This document shows positions 46,440 to 56,366 of a stretch of 64,000 nt of DNA, piece by piece (within the stretch, counting starts at the first letter, position 1; the number at the start of each line of letters is the position of its first letter). The position numbers and the translations under genes are program-made. Origin of the DNA: Dastarcus helophoroides (taxonomy: Eukaryota > Arthropoda > Insecta > Coleoptera > Bothrideridae); the NCBI GenBank assembly GCA_028583605.1, contig CM053326.1, positions 33,636,931 through 33,700,930 of the forward strand, written 5' to 3'. The notes beneath the pieces were generated by a model. The model saw only the letters and a list, made by a program, of their open reading frames with translations, ran no database searches and had not been told where the DNA came from.

Positions 46440-46724
46440 GATATATCACCTGATCTCATTCACTATTTCACAGCCATTACTGTATTTAATTTGTTTAAAT
46501 AAATCGAATTTTTAAATATCCCTTTTTTAGAAATGTCTGCCTTTTTAAATTTATCGTTTTTCAAAGTTTCGACTTTTAAAATTTCGCCTCTTTTCAAACT
46601 TTCGACTTTTTCGAAAATTTCAACTTTTTCGAATATTTCAACTTTTTTCAAAATTTGGCCTGTTCACTTTACTGAAAATTTCGATTTTCTTTACTGACAT
46701 TCAACGTATCGTATAGGTTGTGAT
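46440..46724. repeat. Left half of a segmental duplication (partner 62330-62525)
   Basis: ATTACT, TTTAATTTGTTTAAATAAA, TTTCGCCTCTTTTCAAA and TATTCAAC-like words occur in the same order at 62330-62525. PLE1 is inserted at the right edge of this copy. Confidence 0.65.
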
Positions 46725-46744
46725 TCTAGATAAAAAAACTATTA

Positions 46745-48350
46745 CGAACGAGTTGACACACTCATTAGTAATGGCCCATATCAAAAATTACAGAAGAACC
46801 CTTTGAGTAAAATGTTAAGCGGGCTGAAAAAAGTGCTCGACAAAAGTAACAACCTTATACCTTATTACTCCAATTTTAAAAAGATCCCTTCATGTATCTA
46901 ACCCCACTGTACCTAAATTATATTGTCTGCCAAAAATACATAAACCCGGAAAGGCGGTGAGACCAATTGTGTCAGCTATTGGAGCACCGACCTATAATTT
47001 ATCAAAATGGCTAGTAAAAGAATTCAGCAAATTAGAATTCCAACAACTCAGTTTGTCAGTCAAGAATTCCCAAGAGTTTGTACAGAAAATTCAGAATGAA
47101 GAGTTGTTGGAGGGTGAAATGCTGGTTTCTTTTGATGTTTCTTCCCTCTTTCCCAGTGTACCCATACCTCAAACTTTATTATACCTTCGAGATCTGCTGG
47201 AATCTAATAACCTTTCAGACAAAATTATTGACGAATATATTTCATTAACGAAAATATGTATGGATCAAAATTATTTCCAAATTAATAACGAATTTTATGA
47301 ACAACTTGAGGGAGCAGCCATGGGAAATCCTTTGTCACCTTTCATGGCTGAGCTCTTCATGGGTGTTTTTGAAAGTCGTCTTAAAAATGAATGTAGTTTG
47401 TTTCCTAGGGTATGGATTAGATATGTAGATGATATTTTTGCCTATTTTTGACACAAAAAAAATCAAAATTTAGATAATTTCATTGATGTTTTAAATTCAC
47501 GTTTTCCAACAGTTAAATTCACCGTAGAATTAGAGAAATCAGCAGCTTTACCATTTTTAGACACTTTAGTTATTAGGAATAAAAATAGATTAGAATTTGA
47601 TATATATAGGAAAGATTCCAGTACCTTCCGCTATATAACTTCCGATTCTAACCATTGCATACAGCACAAAATGGCAAGCTTCAACTTCCTTGCCCATTGC
47701 CTTCTGAGTCTTCCTCTTAGTAGGGAAAGATTCAGAAAGGAGTTGAAAACAATGAAACATATAGCTGAAGTTAATGGATTCGATCCAAATATTTTTTATA
47801 AAATTATTAATAAAAAAAATTCAAATGTGAATTGGTGAATACTACAACTTCCCGAGCTGATGAAAACAAAAACTTTAAATTCGTCTCACTTCCATTTGAA
47901 CCCTCGCTCACGCAGTGTTTGGGTGGAATTTTACGAAACCAGGGCTTTTGGGTTATTTATACTTCTAACGGAAAATTAAATTCGCTTTTGGGTAGTTTAA
48001 AGGATAAAGTAGAGTAAACAGATAAGTCTGGTATTTACCAATTTTCATGTAGGGATTGTCCTCAAAAGTATGTCGGGCAAACTAGACGATCTCTTAAAAT
48101 CCGACTGAAAGAACATTTGGCTCATTTGAGGTACGGAAGAACTGAGAAGTCAAGTGAAGCTCGACATGCTTTTGAATTAGATCATAGAATAGATAATAAT
48201 ATTAAATTGTTAAGAGTAGTTAATAAGAATTATATGTTAAATGCATGTGAGAGCTTAGCCATCCATAAGGCTGGAAACAACCTTATGAATGGTTGCGCTG
48301 GACCTTTAGGCCATTCATCTCTGTTAAAAATAGTTAAGGTTGATAGATAA
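46745..48350 (+). pseudogene. PLE1 reverse transcriptase and GIY-YIG endonuclease, few disruptions
   Basis: Penelope-type RT: PKLYCLPKIHKPGK, then RPIVSAIGAPTYNLSK, motif A VSFDVSSLFPSVPI, GAAMGNPLSPFMAELFM and the catalytic WIRYVDDIFAYF with both aspartates intact. It is followed by KFTVELEKSAALPFLDTL and FDIYRKDSSTFRYI, typical PLE spacing. The C-terminal GIY-YIG domain reads GIYQFSCRDC, KYVGQTRRSLKIRLKEH. Disruptions seen: one frameshift before 46945, an in-frame TGA straight after AYF (47450), a frameshift near 47835 and an in-frame TAA before the GIY motif. Acting in trans, an intact relative would copy RNA at a nick made by the endonuclease. Confidence 0.88.
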
Positions 48351-48456
48351 GAAATTGTGACACAACGACGTGATTGGATGCGCGTTCGGGTGCGGCCGAT
48401 CACGCACGAAGTGAATATTCTTAGTATATAAGGGTTAATTTTAAGATTAGATGTTA

Positions 48457-48505
48457 GTTTCTCTCTGAAGATGACAGCTTGGCTGTCGAAACGCGTTAGA
48501 GCAAC
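48457..48505 (+). ncRNA. Hammerhead ribozyme of the parent PLE1
   Basis: Stem I GTT-T-CTCT facing AGAG-C-AAC (seven pairs around a T-C mismatch), core CTGAAGA (48465-48471), one extra T, stem II GACAGC/GCTGTC with TTG loop, GAAA, ACGCGT as palindromic minimal stem III, T at the cleavage position. PLE-associated hammerheads with reduced stem III are known and cleave as dimers; this copy fits that class. Confidence 0.78.
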
Positions 48506-48598
48506 CTTTGTTGTGTTTTTTAATCTTTCTTGGTTTCAGGGGACAAGTTCTGTGTTTCAATTTTTGAAGATAACCAAGGACCAGTCCGTTCCATCAAA

Positions 48599-49652
48599 AA
48601 AAAGATTTTAATTTCTTGAATTTAAAAATTTTTCTATAATTCTGATTTTATTTGCAAATTTTGAATTTTTTTATCAAAATTTCGACTTTTTCAAAACTTT
48701 CACTTGAACATTTTTTTTATACAATTTTTAACTACCCAAAATATCAACTCTTCAAAACTTTACTTTTTTAAAAATTTCTTTTCTTCCCTTTCAAAAATTC
48801 TAGATTTTTTGGAAAGCTGTCACCGAAGATTTTTAAGAATCTCCATTTCTTTGAAAAATTGCGTTTTTTCAAAATTTCGACTTCTTGTCAAAAGTTAAGG
48901 TTTAAAGACTTTCGACATTTCGAACTATTTTAAATCTCTCTCTTTAAAAAAAGATGTTTTTTCGATTTTGGCTTTTAAAAATGTAGCTATTAATTTCGAA
49001 AATTTTTGTTTTTCCAAATTTCCATTTTATTTTTCGAAATTTTAACTCTTTTAAAGATTTTTTTTTGAAAATTTCTTCATTTTATCAAAATTCTTGAATT
49101 TTTTTAAAAGGTCGACTCAACATTATCTTTTCAAAATGTTGACACAATTCTTCAAAAGTTTGATTTTTTTAAATCCTAATTTTTTAAGAAAATTTTGAAA
49201 TGTTTCGAAATTTTGCCATTTTTCAAATTTTGATTTTTAAAAATTTTCACTTTCTTTAAAATTTCTCCTTTATCTAAAAGTTAACGATTTTTTTATTGAA
49301 TCCTATTGAAATTTTGGATTATTTTGCAAATTTTTCGTTGCACTTTAAAGTTTTTCATTTATTTCCAAAATTTGAACTTTTTTCAAAATGTTGATCTTTT
49401 TCAACATTTTGGCTCTTTTGAAAATCATACTTTTTCTGCAAACCTCGAAATTTTGTTTAAATTGATTTTCTTTTTAAGATTCGTGACTTTTTAACTTTTT
49501 TTAAAAATTTTATCTTCATAAATAAAGAAAAAATAAGGGAGTGTACCATGATCCTGTTACACCCGATATAACTCTACATACCTACTAGTGGGACACACTG
49601 TATAATTAAATTTTGATCGTTAATTAACATATGAAGGCTTTCATTTACTAAA
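48599..49652. repeat. T-rich block, paralog of 62630-63530
   Basis: Long stretches align in order with the end of the window: TTTTTCTATAATTC, CACTTGAACATTTTTTTT versus CGCTTAAACATTTTTTTT, TGTCACCGAAGATTTTT, ATTTCGACTTCTTGTCAAAA and TTTAAATCTCTCTCTTTAA. This shows that the T-rich matrix here is duplicated sequence and not random low complexity. Confidence 0.7.
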
Positions 49653-51279
49653 TTTTTGTATAAGGGTTGTTTTGTAGAGCGTTTAATTTTCTACAAAAAT
49701 ATGTATTCTCCATAACTGTCAGTTTATTCGTTTAGAAAGTTAACAGACTATTTCAAAGAACAAAAAAGTTTTCTCGTGTTGTTTTTTATAAGAAACTTCG
49801 ATCACCAAGCGAACTATCTTAGAGTTGAAGCAGAGAGCTCAAATTTTCAGGGATTTTTTTTAAATCAATTTAAAAGCGTTTAAGCCTCTGGGGATATACA
49901 ATTTCAAAAACGACCCTAATAAGGACCAGTCTACTTGAGGACTCCAGAGAAACTTTTTGCTTTTCTGAAAAAAATTAACTGTAAACCATAGAGTCAATTC
50001 TCGTGGTATGCACTTTTGGTTTTACCAACGATTTTATTTATTTTTTCAAAATTTTGTCAACCTAGAAATTTTCCGAAAGAATTTCAGTTGTCGATTTTAA
50101 AGTCAAACTTTTAAAAGAAAAGTTAAAACTTTAAGTTAAAAGAGTATTTGAAAAAAAATCAAAATTTGATCAACAAGCTTGTAACAAATATGTAAAACAA
50201 TTTCTCAAACTGTCGAGCAAAATTTCGAGCAAAGGGTCAACGTTTGGAGTCTAAACTAGGAACTAAAAACATTTTACTTTGGGAATAAAAATGTTGAGAA
50301 CAGTTTTTCAAGACAAGATGATAAAATCTAGGGTTTAAAGATGAAATTTGAGGAAACATGTACTTACAATATGCAAGTTTAAACTTGGAATTTTTAGAAA
50401 AAATCCAAATTTTCAAACTAATATTTGGTACCTGACATGGAGGATAATAACTAACAAATGTTGAGGTTTACAGGATAGTGGTTTGAAGATTAAATTTTTT
50501 TAATTTTTTAATGTTAATACTAATTATGGTAATTATTAAAAAACAGTAGTTTTGTCTTGGGCATGAAAATATAATTTATCTTTTATTAAAGTATACGTCT
50601 TTAATTAAAAATATGAACTTAATCTAACCTACTTTTCTTTGCTTCTAAAAAATGACTTAATATTTTGGTGGTTTAATATCGTAATTTAGCCAAGAATTTT
50701 TGACTTATGGCGCGACTTACTCCCCCGACATGCTTCGAAGTAATCGTTTGGAAGTGGAGCAAAGATTTTATTATTTTATGATGGCAGAGGGAAACCAATT
50801 TGACCATTTAATAAAATAACATTCTTTCATTTATTAAAAACAATACTTAACAAAAAAATATTTTTTGTTTTACGCAAAGATAATTTATCTATCCGAGCTT
50901 ATTTCCGAAAAAAAACTGTCTTTTATTTACTGAATTTATTCCAAGTTGCAGACTAGCATTATACTAATTGTAAGTGTAATTGTCATCCTTGTACCCTCAG
51001 ACCAACCCTTTGTACTTTTTTAAATAGGAGACCCTACATTTTTTAAGAGTTTTGGATTTCTCTTGACAAGCAAATTTCAAAAATGTATAATATTTGGGAT
51101 CTACAGTGAACAATTGGTGAGATGGATAAATGCATTTCAAAATTATGTTAACAAAGGGTGCGTAACATTAACAGTGTAATGACATTTATAAACCATTTAA
51201 CGTTTGTGTTTCACAGATGCAGGATAAATTATCACTATTAAGTAATTATTACATTGTTACAATGTTTTTTAGTATCCAA

Positions 51280-51840
51280 GAGTGGATTGCGGCAAGATCT
51301 GCAGTTGAATTTTTCAATTTGGCTTTCCCCGAGAAAAAAAAGCAGAAAAAGTAGTATGTAACAGAATTGAACAGAATTGATGCCAAAATTTCTGAAAATA
51401 TGGTCTGTGGGTATGTGGCCAATTGCACAAACCAGAAAGAGTCTACAACGAAACTACGGAAGTGGCCATTTTAGGGCTAGTTGCTTTCAAAAACCAGAAC
51501 TATAAGGGTAGAGAATGACGAAAATCTATCCGAAAACTTATTTACGTTTTAAAATGATAAATCACATTTAAGTCGGTCTGAATGTAAATATCTAGAGGAG
51601 AGAGGTAGAAGATATGATTGATAACGGAGTGGCAACCTAGGTCACCTGATTTAACCCCCACGGATTTGTTTCCGTTAGTTCTGTTATATAAAAATAAAAA
51701 TCTAAGTAACACATTCAAAATCTAAAGATAACTTACGAGATGAATGTTGAAAATTGACTCCAGGTGTGTCACCATAAATAATGTTATGGATGCCTTTGAA
51801 GCTAGATTACATCATTGCAGGTAGATCAGCGGAAGTCACT
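51280..51840 (+). pseudogene. Tc1/mariner-superfamily transposase remnant
   Basis: Interrupted frames with VQEWIAARSAVEFFNL, then EWQPRSPDLTPTDLFPL (third catalytic Asp region; usual form WPPRSPDLTPLDFFLW), and near the end NNVMDAFEARLHHC with SGSHFKYL, matching the C-terminus of a transposase family common in insects. Many stops. It lies between the inner inverted segments and may be the original transposase of the inner element. GGGTGGATAGTTTTCATTGA and AACGCACTGTATA at 52178-52211 resemble the ends of such elements. Confidence 0.65.
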
Positions 51841-52799
51841 TTAAATACCTAACACTTTTTATCTTTTTAATTAAATTACTGAAGCTGCTGCTATGTTTCA
51901 TTAATTGGATTAATGCTTACTTAATTTAAATTAAAATAGCTGTAGCTTCAGAAATATTTAATATAGACTTATACATTTTTGAAATGTACTCATCAAGAAG
52001 AATCCAAAACTTTAAGAAAATATAGAGGTTGTGTTTAACAAAATAAAAAGTGTTGGTCTGGGGGCGTAGGGATAATAGTTACACTCGGCATAAATATGAC
52101 AAAATATGTCCCCCTGTGTATAAATATTAACTTGTTTTTTCGTTTTCCCTAAAAATAACTATCAACAAAGTTACTTAGGGTGGATAGTTTTCATTGAAAC
52201 GCACTGTATATGACATATAATTTGGTGATATGAAAGTAGACAAAAAAAAATTCAATATAAATTATCTTTGCGTAAAACAAAAAATAATTTTTTGTTAAGT
52301 ATTGTTGTTAATGAATGAAAGAATGTTATTTTATTAAATGGTCAAATTGGTTTCCCTCTGCCACCATAAAATAATAAAATCTTTGCTCCACTTCCAAACG
52401 ATTACTTCGAAGCATGTCTGGGGAGTAAGTCGCGCAGCGCCATAAGTCAAAAATTCTTGGCTAAATTATGATATTAAACCACCAAAATATTAAGTCATTT
52501 TTTAGAAGCAAAGAAAATTAGGTTAGATTAAGTTCATATTTTTAATTAAACACGTATACTCTAATAAAAGATAAATTATATTTTCATGCACAAAACAAAC
52601 TACTGTTTTTTAATAATTATCATAATTAGCATTAACATTAAAAAAATCAAATCTTCAAACCACTATCCTGTAAACCTCAAAATTTGTAAGTTAATATCCT
52701 CCGTGTCAGGTACAAAATATTAGTTTGAAAATTTGGATTTTTTTCTAAAATTTCCGAGTTTAAACTTGCACATTGTAAGTACATGTTTCCTCAAATGTC

Positions 52800-52899
52800 A
52801 TTTTTTGTTGTTGTGTTTTTTAATCTTTCTTGGTTTCAGGGGGCAAGATTTGTATTTCAATTTTTGAAGATAACCAAGGACCAGTCCGTTCCACCAAAA
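52800..52899 (+). mobile_element. PLE1 tail inserted in the right arm of the fold-back element
   Basis: It begins GTTGTTGTGTTTTTTAATC and ends CAGTCCGTTCCACCAAAA. Flanks TCAAATGTCATTTTT and TCAAATTTCATTTTT are near-identical, a 15-bp target duplication with one difference, and the uninterrupted site is visible in the left arm near 50350. The ribozyme was lost by 5' truncation. Confidence 0.9.
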
Positions 52900-53612
52900 T
52901 CAAATTTCATTTTTAACTCTAGATTTTATCATTTTATCTTGAAAAACTATTCTCAACATTTTTATTTCCAAAGTAAAATATTTTTAGTTCCCAGTTTAGA
53001 CTCCAAACGTTGACCCTCCAAACGTTGACCCTTTGCTCGAAATTTCTCACGACAGTTTGGGAAATTGTTTTACATACTTGTTACAAGCTTGTTAATCCAA
53101 TTTTGATTTTTTTCAAATACCCTTTTAACTTCAAGTTTTAACTTTTCTCTTAAAAGTTCGACTTTTGAATCGACAACTGAAATTTTTTCGGTAAATTTTT
53201 AGGTTGACAGAATTTTGAAAAAAAAAAATCAAAATCGTTGGTAAAACCAAAAGTGCATACAACGAGAATTGACTCTATGGTTTACAGTTAAATTTTTTCA
53301 GAAAAGCAAAAAGTTCCTCTGGAATCCTCAACTAGGGTGGTCCTTATTAGGGTTGTTTTTGAAATGGTATGCGCCCAGAGACTTAAATGCTTACAAATTG
53401 ACTAACAAAAAATCCCTGAAAATTTGAGCTCTCTGTCTCAACTCTAAGATAGTTCACTTGGTGATCGAAATTTCTTATAAAAAACAATACGAGAAAACTT
53501 TTTTGTTCTTTGAAATAGTATGTTAGCTTTCTAAACGAATAAACTGACAGTTATGGAGAATATATCTTTTGTGGAAAATTAAACGCTCTACAAAGCAACC
53601 CTTATGCAAAAA

Positions 53613-53941
53613 TCAAAGCCTTATGATAACGAAGGCTTCCACGGCCATAGTCAGTACAGGATATACTTCTTCCGGGATTGGACCGTGTCAAAGAACTACT
53701 AAAAGTGTTCGACGTTTCGCCCACCATCGTAGGGGGATTCTTCAGGAACAAAGAAAAGAAACAATAAATAAAAAGAGAAACATAAGGGAATATGCAAAAA
53801 CGAAAGAATGAAAATGGCCAATTTCAAAACATCAGAGCACGGTATGTCCACTATACCAGAGGCGAAACTCTTCTGAATTGAAAATTGATACAAAAGGTAA
53901 GAGAGTTTAGACAGATAGAGCACGGTAACTCAGTATGTCCA
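53613..53941 (-). mobile_element. PLE2 terminal repeat
   Basis: CTTATGATAACGAAGGCTTC, AGTACAGGATATACTTCTTC, GTGTTCGACGTTTCGCCCAC and AGGCGAAACTCTTCTGAATT match the inverted copies at 29270-29722 and 58599-58825. It lies downstream of the minus-strand PLE2 ORF, as expected for the 3' end of the element. Confidence 0.82.
53707..53749 (-). ncRNA. Hammerhead ribozyme, PLE2 type
   Basis: Minus strand: TGTTC, CTGAAGA, A, then TCCC facing GGGC (the first stem II pair is weakened by G to T), GAAA, ACGT, C, GAACA. The core is intact but stem II is less stable than in the 29-kb copies. Confidence 0.6.
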
Positions 53942-53959
53942 TCATACCAGGAAAGAAGG

Positions 53960-56119
53960 AAAGGGAAACTTTATATACCATGCGTCTGCGCGATCACTCC
54001 CGAAGATTTCCGATGGTTGCTTTCCAGATGGAGTAAAGCATGTAATCGTCGTCTCTGTTGATGTTTTTGGGGAATTTTTGGATTTCAATGGCCTCGCGTA
54101 TCTTCCTACTATAGTAATTGGGAATATTGAATGTAATTGAAATACTATCAAAGAGAATCTTAGGTCCGGTCTCATGTTGATGTTCCGCAATGACTGACTG
54201 CGAAAATAAACCAGACCCAAGAAATCTTTGGTGCTCGGATATTCGCGTCGCCCCGTTTCTCCAATGTACACTAAACCACAAGTACAAGGAACGCTGTACA
54301 CACCATTAGAACAAAATGATGAAATTTTATCTTTGGGAGAAGGGAGGAGCTGTTGGATCTTTGAGGATGATGAAAAAAATGGGTTTAATGTTGTGTTTTC
54401 TCAATAATTTTCCGATTTGATCTGTTACTCCGTGAACATAAGGAAGACAGGCTTTAGAAGAAATAATTGAATTTTGTGAAGGACGAGGGGTAGGGCGAAG
54501 ATGTCGTTTAATGACAGTTTCCGTGTCGTGCGATTTGTAACCATTATTGCGGAGGTTGAAACGAATTTTGTTCAACTCGTTTGAAATATTTATCGATTGT
54601 GAAATTGCTACAGCTCGTGAAACCACTAAATTTACGCGACAGAACGTTTTTAGGAAGGATGATGATGCAAATAACGATTAGTATGGGTGGGTTTTCGATA
54701 AATGGCATTAGGAACGCGGTAAACGGGTGACTAGTACGTCAAGAAAAGTAAGAGAACCGTTGTTTTCGATTTTCATAGTGAAGCTAATGGAAGAATGTAA
54801 GCTGTTTAGGTGTTCCAAAAATAAATTTAGTGAATCCTTGCCATGTGGCCATACAATAAATGTGTCATATACATAACGAAGCCAAACCTTGGGTTTTAAA
54901 TTTGCAGTTTCCAATGCAGTGTTTTCAAAAGGTTCCATAAACATATTTGCTACGACTGGGGATAAGGGGAAACCCATTGGGGTGCCGGAGACTTGTTTAT
55001 AGAAGCTACCATTGAAAGAAAAATAAGTCGATATGAAGCACATTCCAGTTAAATCAGCTAGACTAGATAATCTGTATTCTCTTTGCCTGGAGGTAATTGA
55101 CGAATTAATGTCATGGAGTCGGAAACTGAAACATTAGTGAATAGTGAGGTGACGTCAAAACTTTCCAGTATGTCGTTGGGGTCTAGGGTTAATTCGGACA
55201 ACAAGTCGACAAAATGTTTACAATTTCGGACCTGTGATGATGTGGACGAATATAGGATCCGTCATTCAATAGAGCGTTTATTTTGGATACATATTCGGAA
55301 TTATCCAAGATGACAGTTGCATTACCTTTATCAGCCGAGAGAATAGTGATTGAAGAATCTGCTTTAGGGTTTTAAGGGCACATCTTTCTTCTCTAGAAAT
55401 GTTGGACTTTAGTGGTTTGGATGTTTTAGTATTTTTGTAGTTTGAAAACGAACAGGATCTGCTGCCTCCTTGGGGAGAGTTCTGATGGAAGACTCTACTG
55501 CATTGATTATTTCCTCAGTTGAAATTTTTCTTGGGGCGACAGCAAAATTCAGTCCTTTAGATAAGATGGTAAGTTCGTTATCTGACAGTGGACAGGAAGA
55601 CAAATTGACTACTGTTTTTGAGACTAAATTATAAGTTTTGACCTTGGGACTTAGGGATTCGAATTTCTTCTTGTGTTTCAGATTTTCTAACTTAAAAGTA
55701 TTTTCAGATTGATTATAGGATATGGTGTCGAAATGACTCCAATGTTTAACCGACAACCTACTCGATAGTTCCAGATGGAGCGCCAGCCATTGTCAGGAGA
55801 TCGAAACCAAATCGCGTTTAATCCTTTTAATCATATGCGAAACAAAAGACAAACCAGCTTTATGAAGAATTTTGAATGAAGGATTGGTTCTAAAGTTATC
55901 TTTAATTCTGAAAGATTTCGGAATTAAATTGTGATCCCTGCAACGCGACAGAAAAGTTAGATTAGAAATACATTTAGAAACTTTACGACGAAGTTTAGAG
56001 AATAGAAGGGTTTTGCGAGAGATTTCCTCCCCGTAGAGGTTCTGAATACGATAACGAAGGCTTTCACGGCCAAAGTCACTACAGGATATACTTCTTCCGG
56101 GATTGGACCAGTCAGCCAT
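53960..56119 (-). pseudogene. PLE2 reverse transcriptase and GIY-YIG endonuclease, inactivated
   Basis: Minus strand, from 56119: MADWSNPGRS (start inside the terminal repeat), an N-terminal domain with KLRRKVSKCISNL and NLIPKSFRIKDNFR, then VAPRKISTEEIINAVESSI, LSADKGNATVILD, FNGSFYKQVSGTPMGFPLSP, and the catalytic box WLRYVYDTFIVWP. Next come the RT thumb (NISNELNKIRFNLRNNGYK) and GIY-YIG (MYSVPCTCGLVYIGETGRR). Three kinds of damage: several frameshifts, loss of the PKLYGLPKIHKP segment between about 55260 and 55240 (sequence jumps from LLNDGSYI to a KHFVDLLSEL-like stretch), and YVDD changed to YVYD, removing a catalytic Asp. Not the same family as PLE1. Confidence 0.87.
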
Positions 56120-56366
56120 TGCGGAACATCAACATCAGACCGGACATAAGATTCTCTTTGATAATATTTCAATTATATCCAATATATCCAATTACTATAA
56201 TAGGAAGATAGGCGAGGCCATTGCAATCCAAAAATTCCCCAAAAACATCAACAGAGGACGACGGTTACATGCTTTCCTCCATCTGGAAACCAACCATCGG
56301 AAATCTTCGGGAGTAATTGCGCAGACGAATGGTATATAAAGTTTCCTTTTCTTTCTTTCCTCTCAG
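56113..56366 (+). pseudogene. PLE2 second copy, plus strand: end of GIY-YIG domain
   Basis: The frame reads SAIAEHQHQTGHKILFDNIS and KIGEAIAIQKFPKNINRG, the same region as 53950-54200 on the minus strand. It begins abruptly at a head-to-head junction with the terminal repeat of the minus-strand copy (about 56110) and is cut at 56366 by the LINE insertion; its terminal repeat continues at 58602. Confidence 0.82.

Larger units (their letters stand above)
46725..48598 (+). mobile_element. PLE1: Penelope-like element, near full ORF with 3' UTR and terminal ribozyme
   Basis: Parent copy for the short repeats. In order: RT domain (46745-47830), GIY-YIG endonuclease (about 48030-48350), 3' UTR (48351-48456; CACGAAGTGAATATTC, TATATAAGGGTTAATTTT), hammerhead (48457-48505), and the tail GTTGTGTTTTTTAATC to GTTCCATCAAAA. 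The tail is shared by about a dozen insertions in this window, which therefore represent 5'-truncated or processed copies. The RT N-terminus and any upstream terminal repeat are missing. Confidence 0.88.
49653..53612. mobile_element. Large fold-back element with arms of about 1.2-1.3 kb
   Basis: The left arm (49653-50890) and right arm (52257-53612) are inverted copies over their full length, with shared blocks such as ATTTTTGTATAAGGGTTG, CATAACTGTCAGTTTATTCG, ACCATAGAGTCAATTCTCG, CTTCGAAGTAATCGTTTGGA and TTTTGTTTTACGCAAAGATA. The right arm is longer because of a PLE1 insertion. A second, inner pair of inverted segments (50965-51090 and 51965-52090) lies around a decayed transposase. The arms differ by scattered substitutions. 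Confidence 0.85.
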
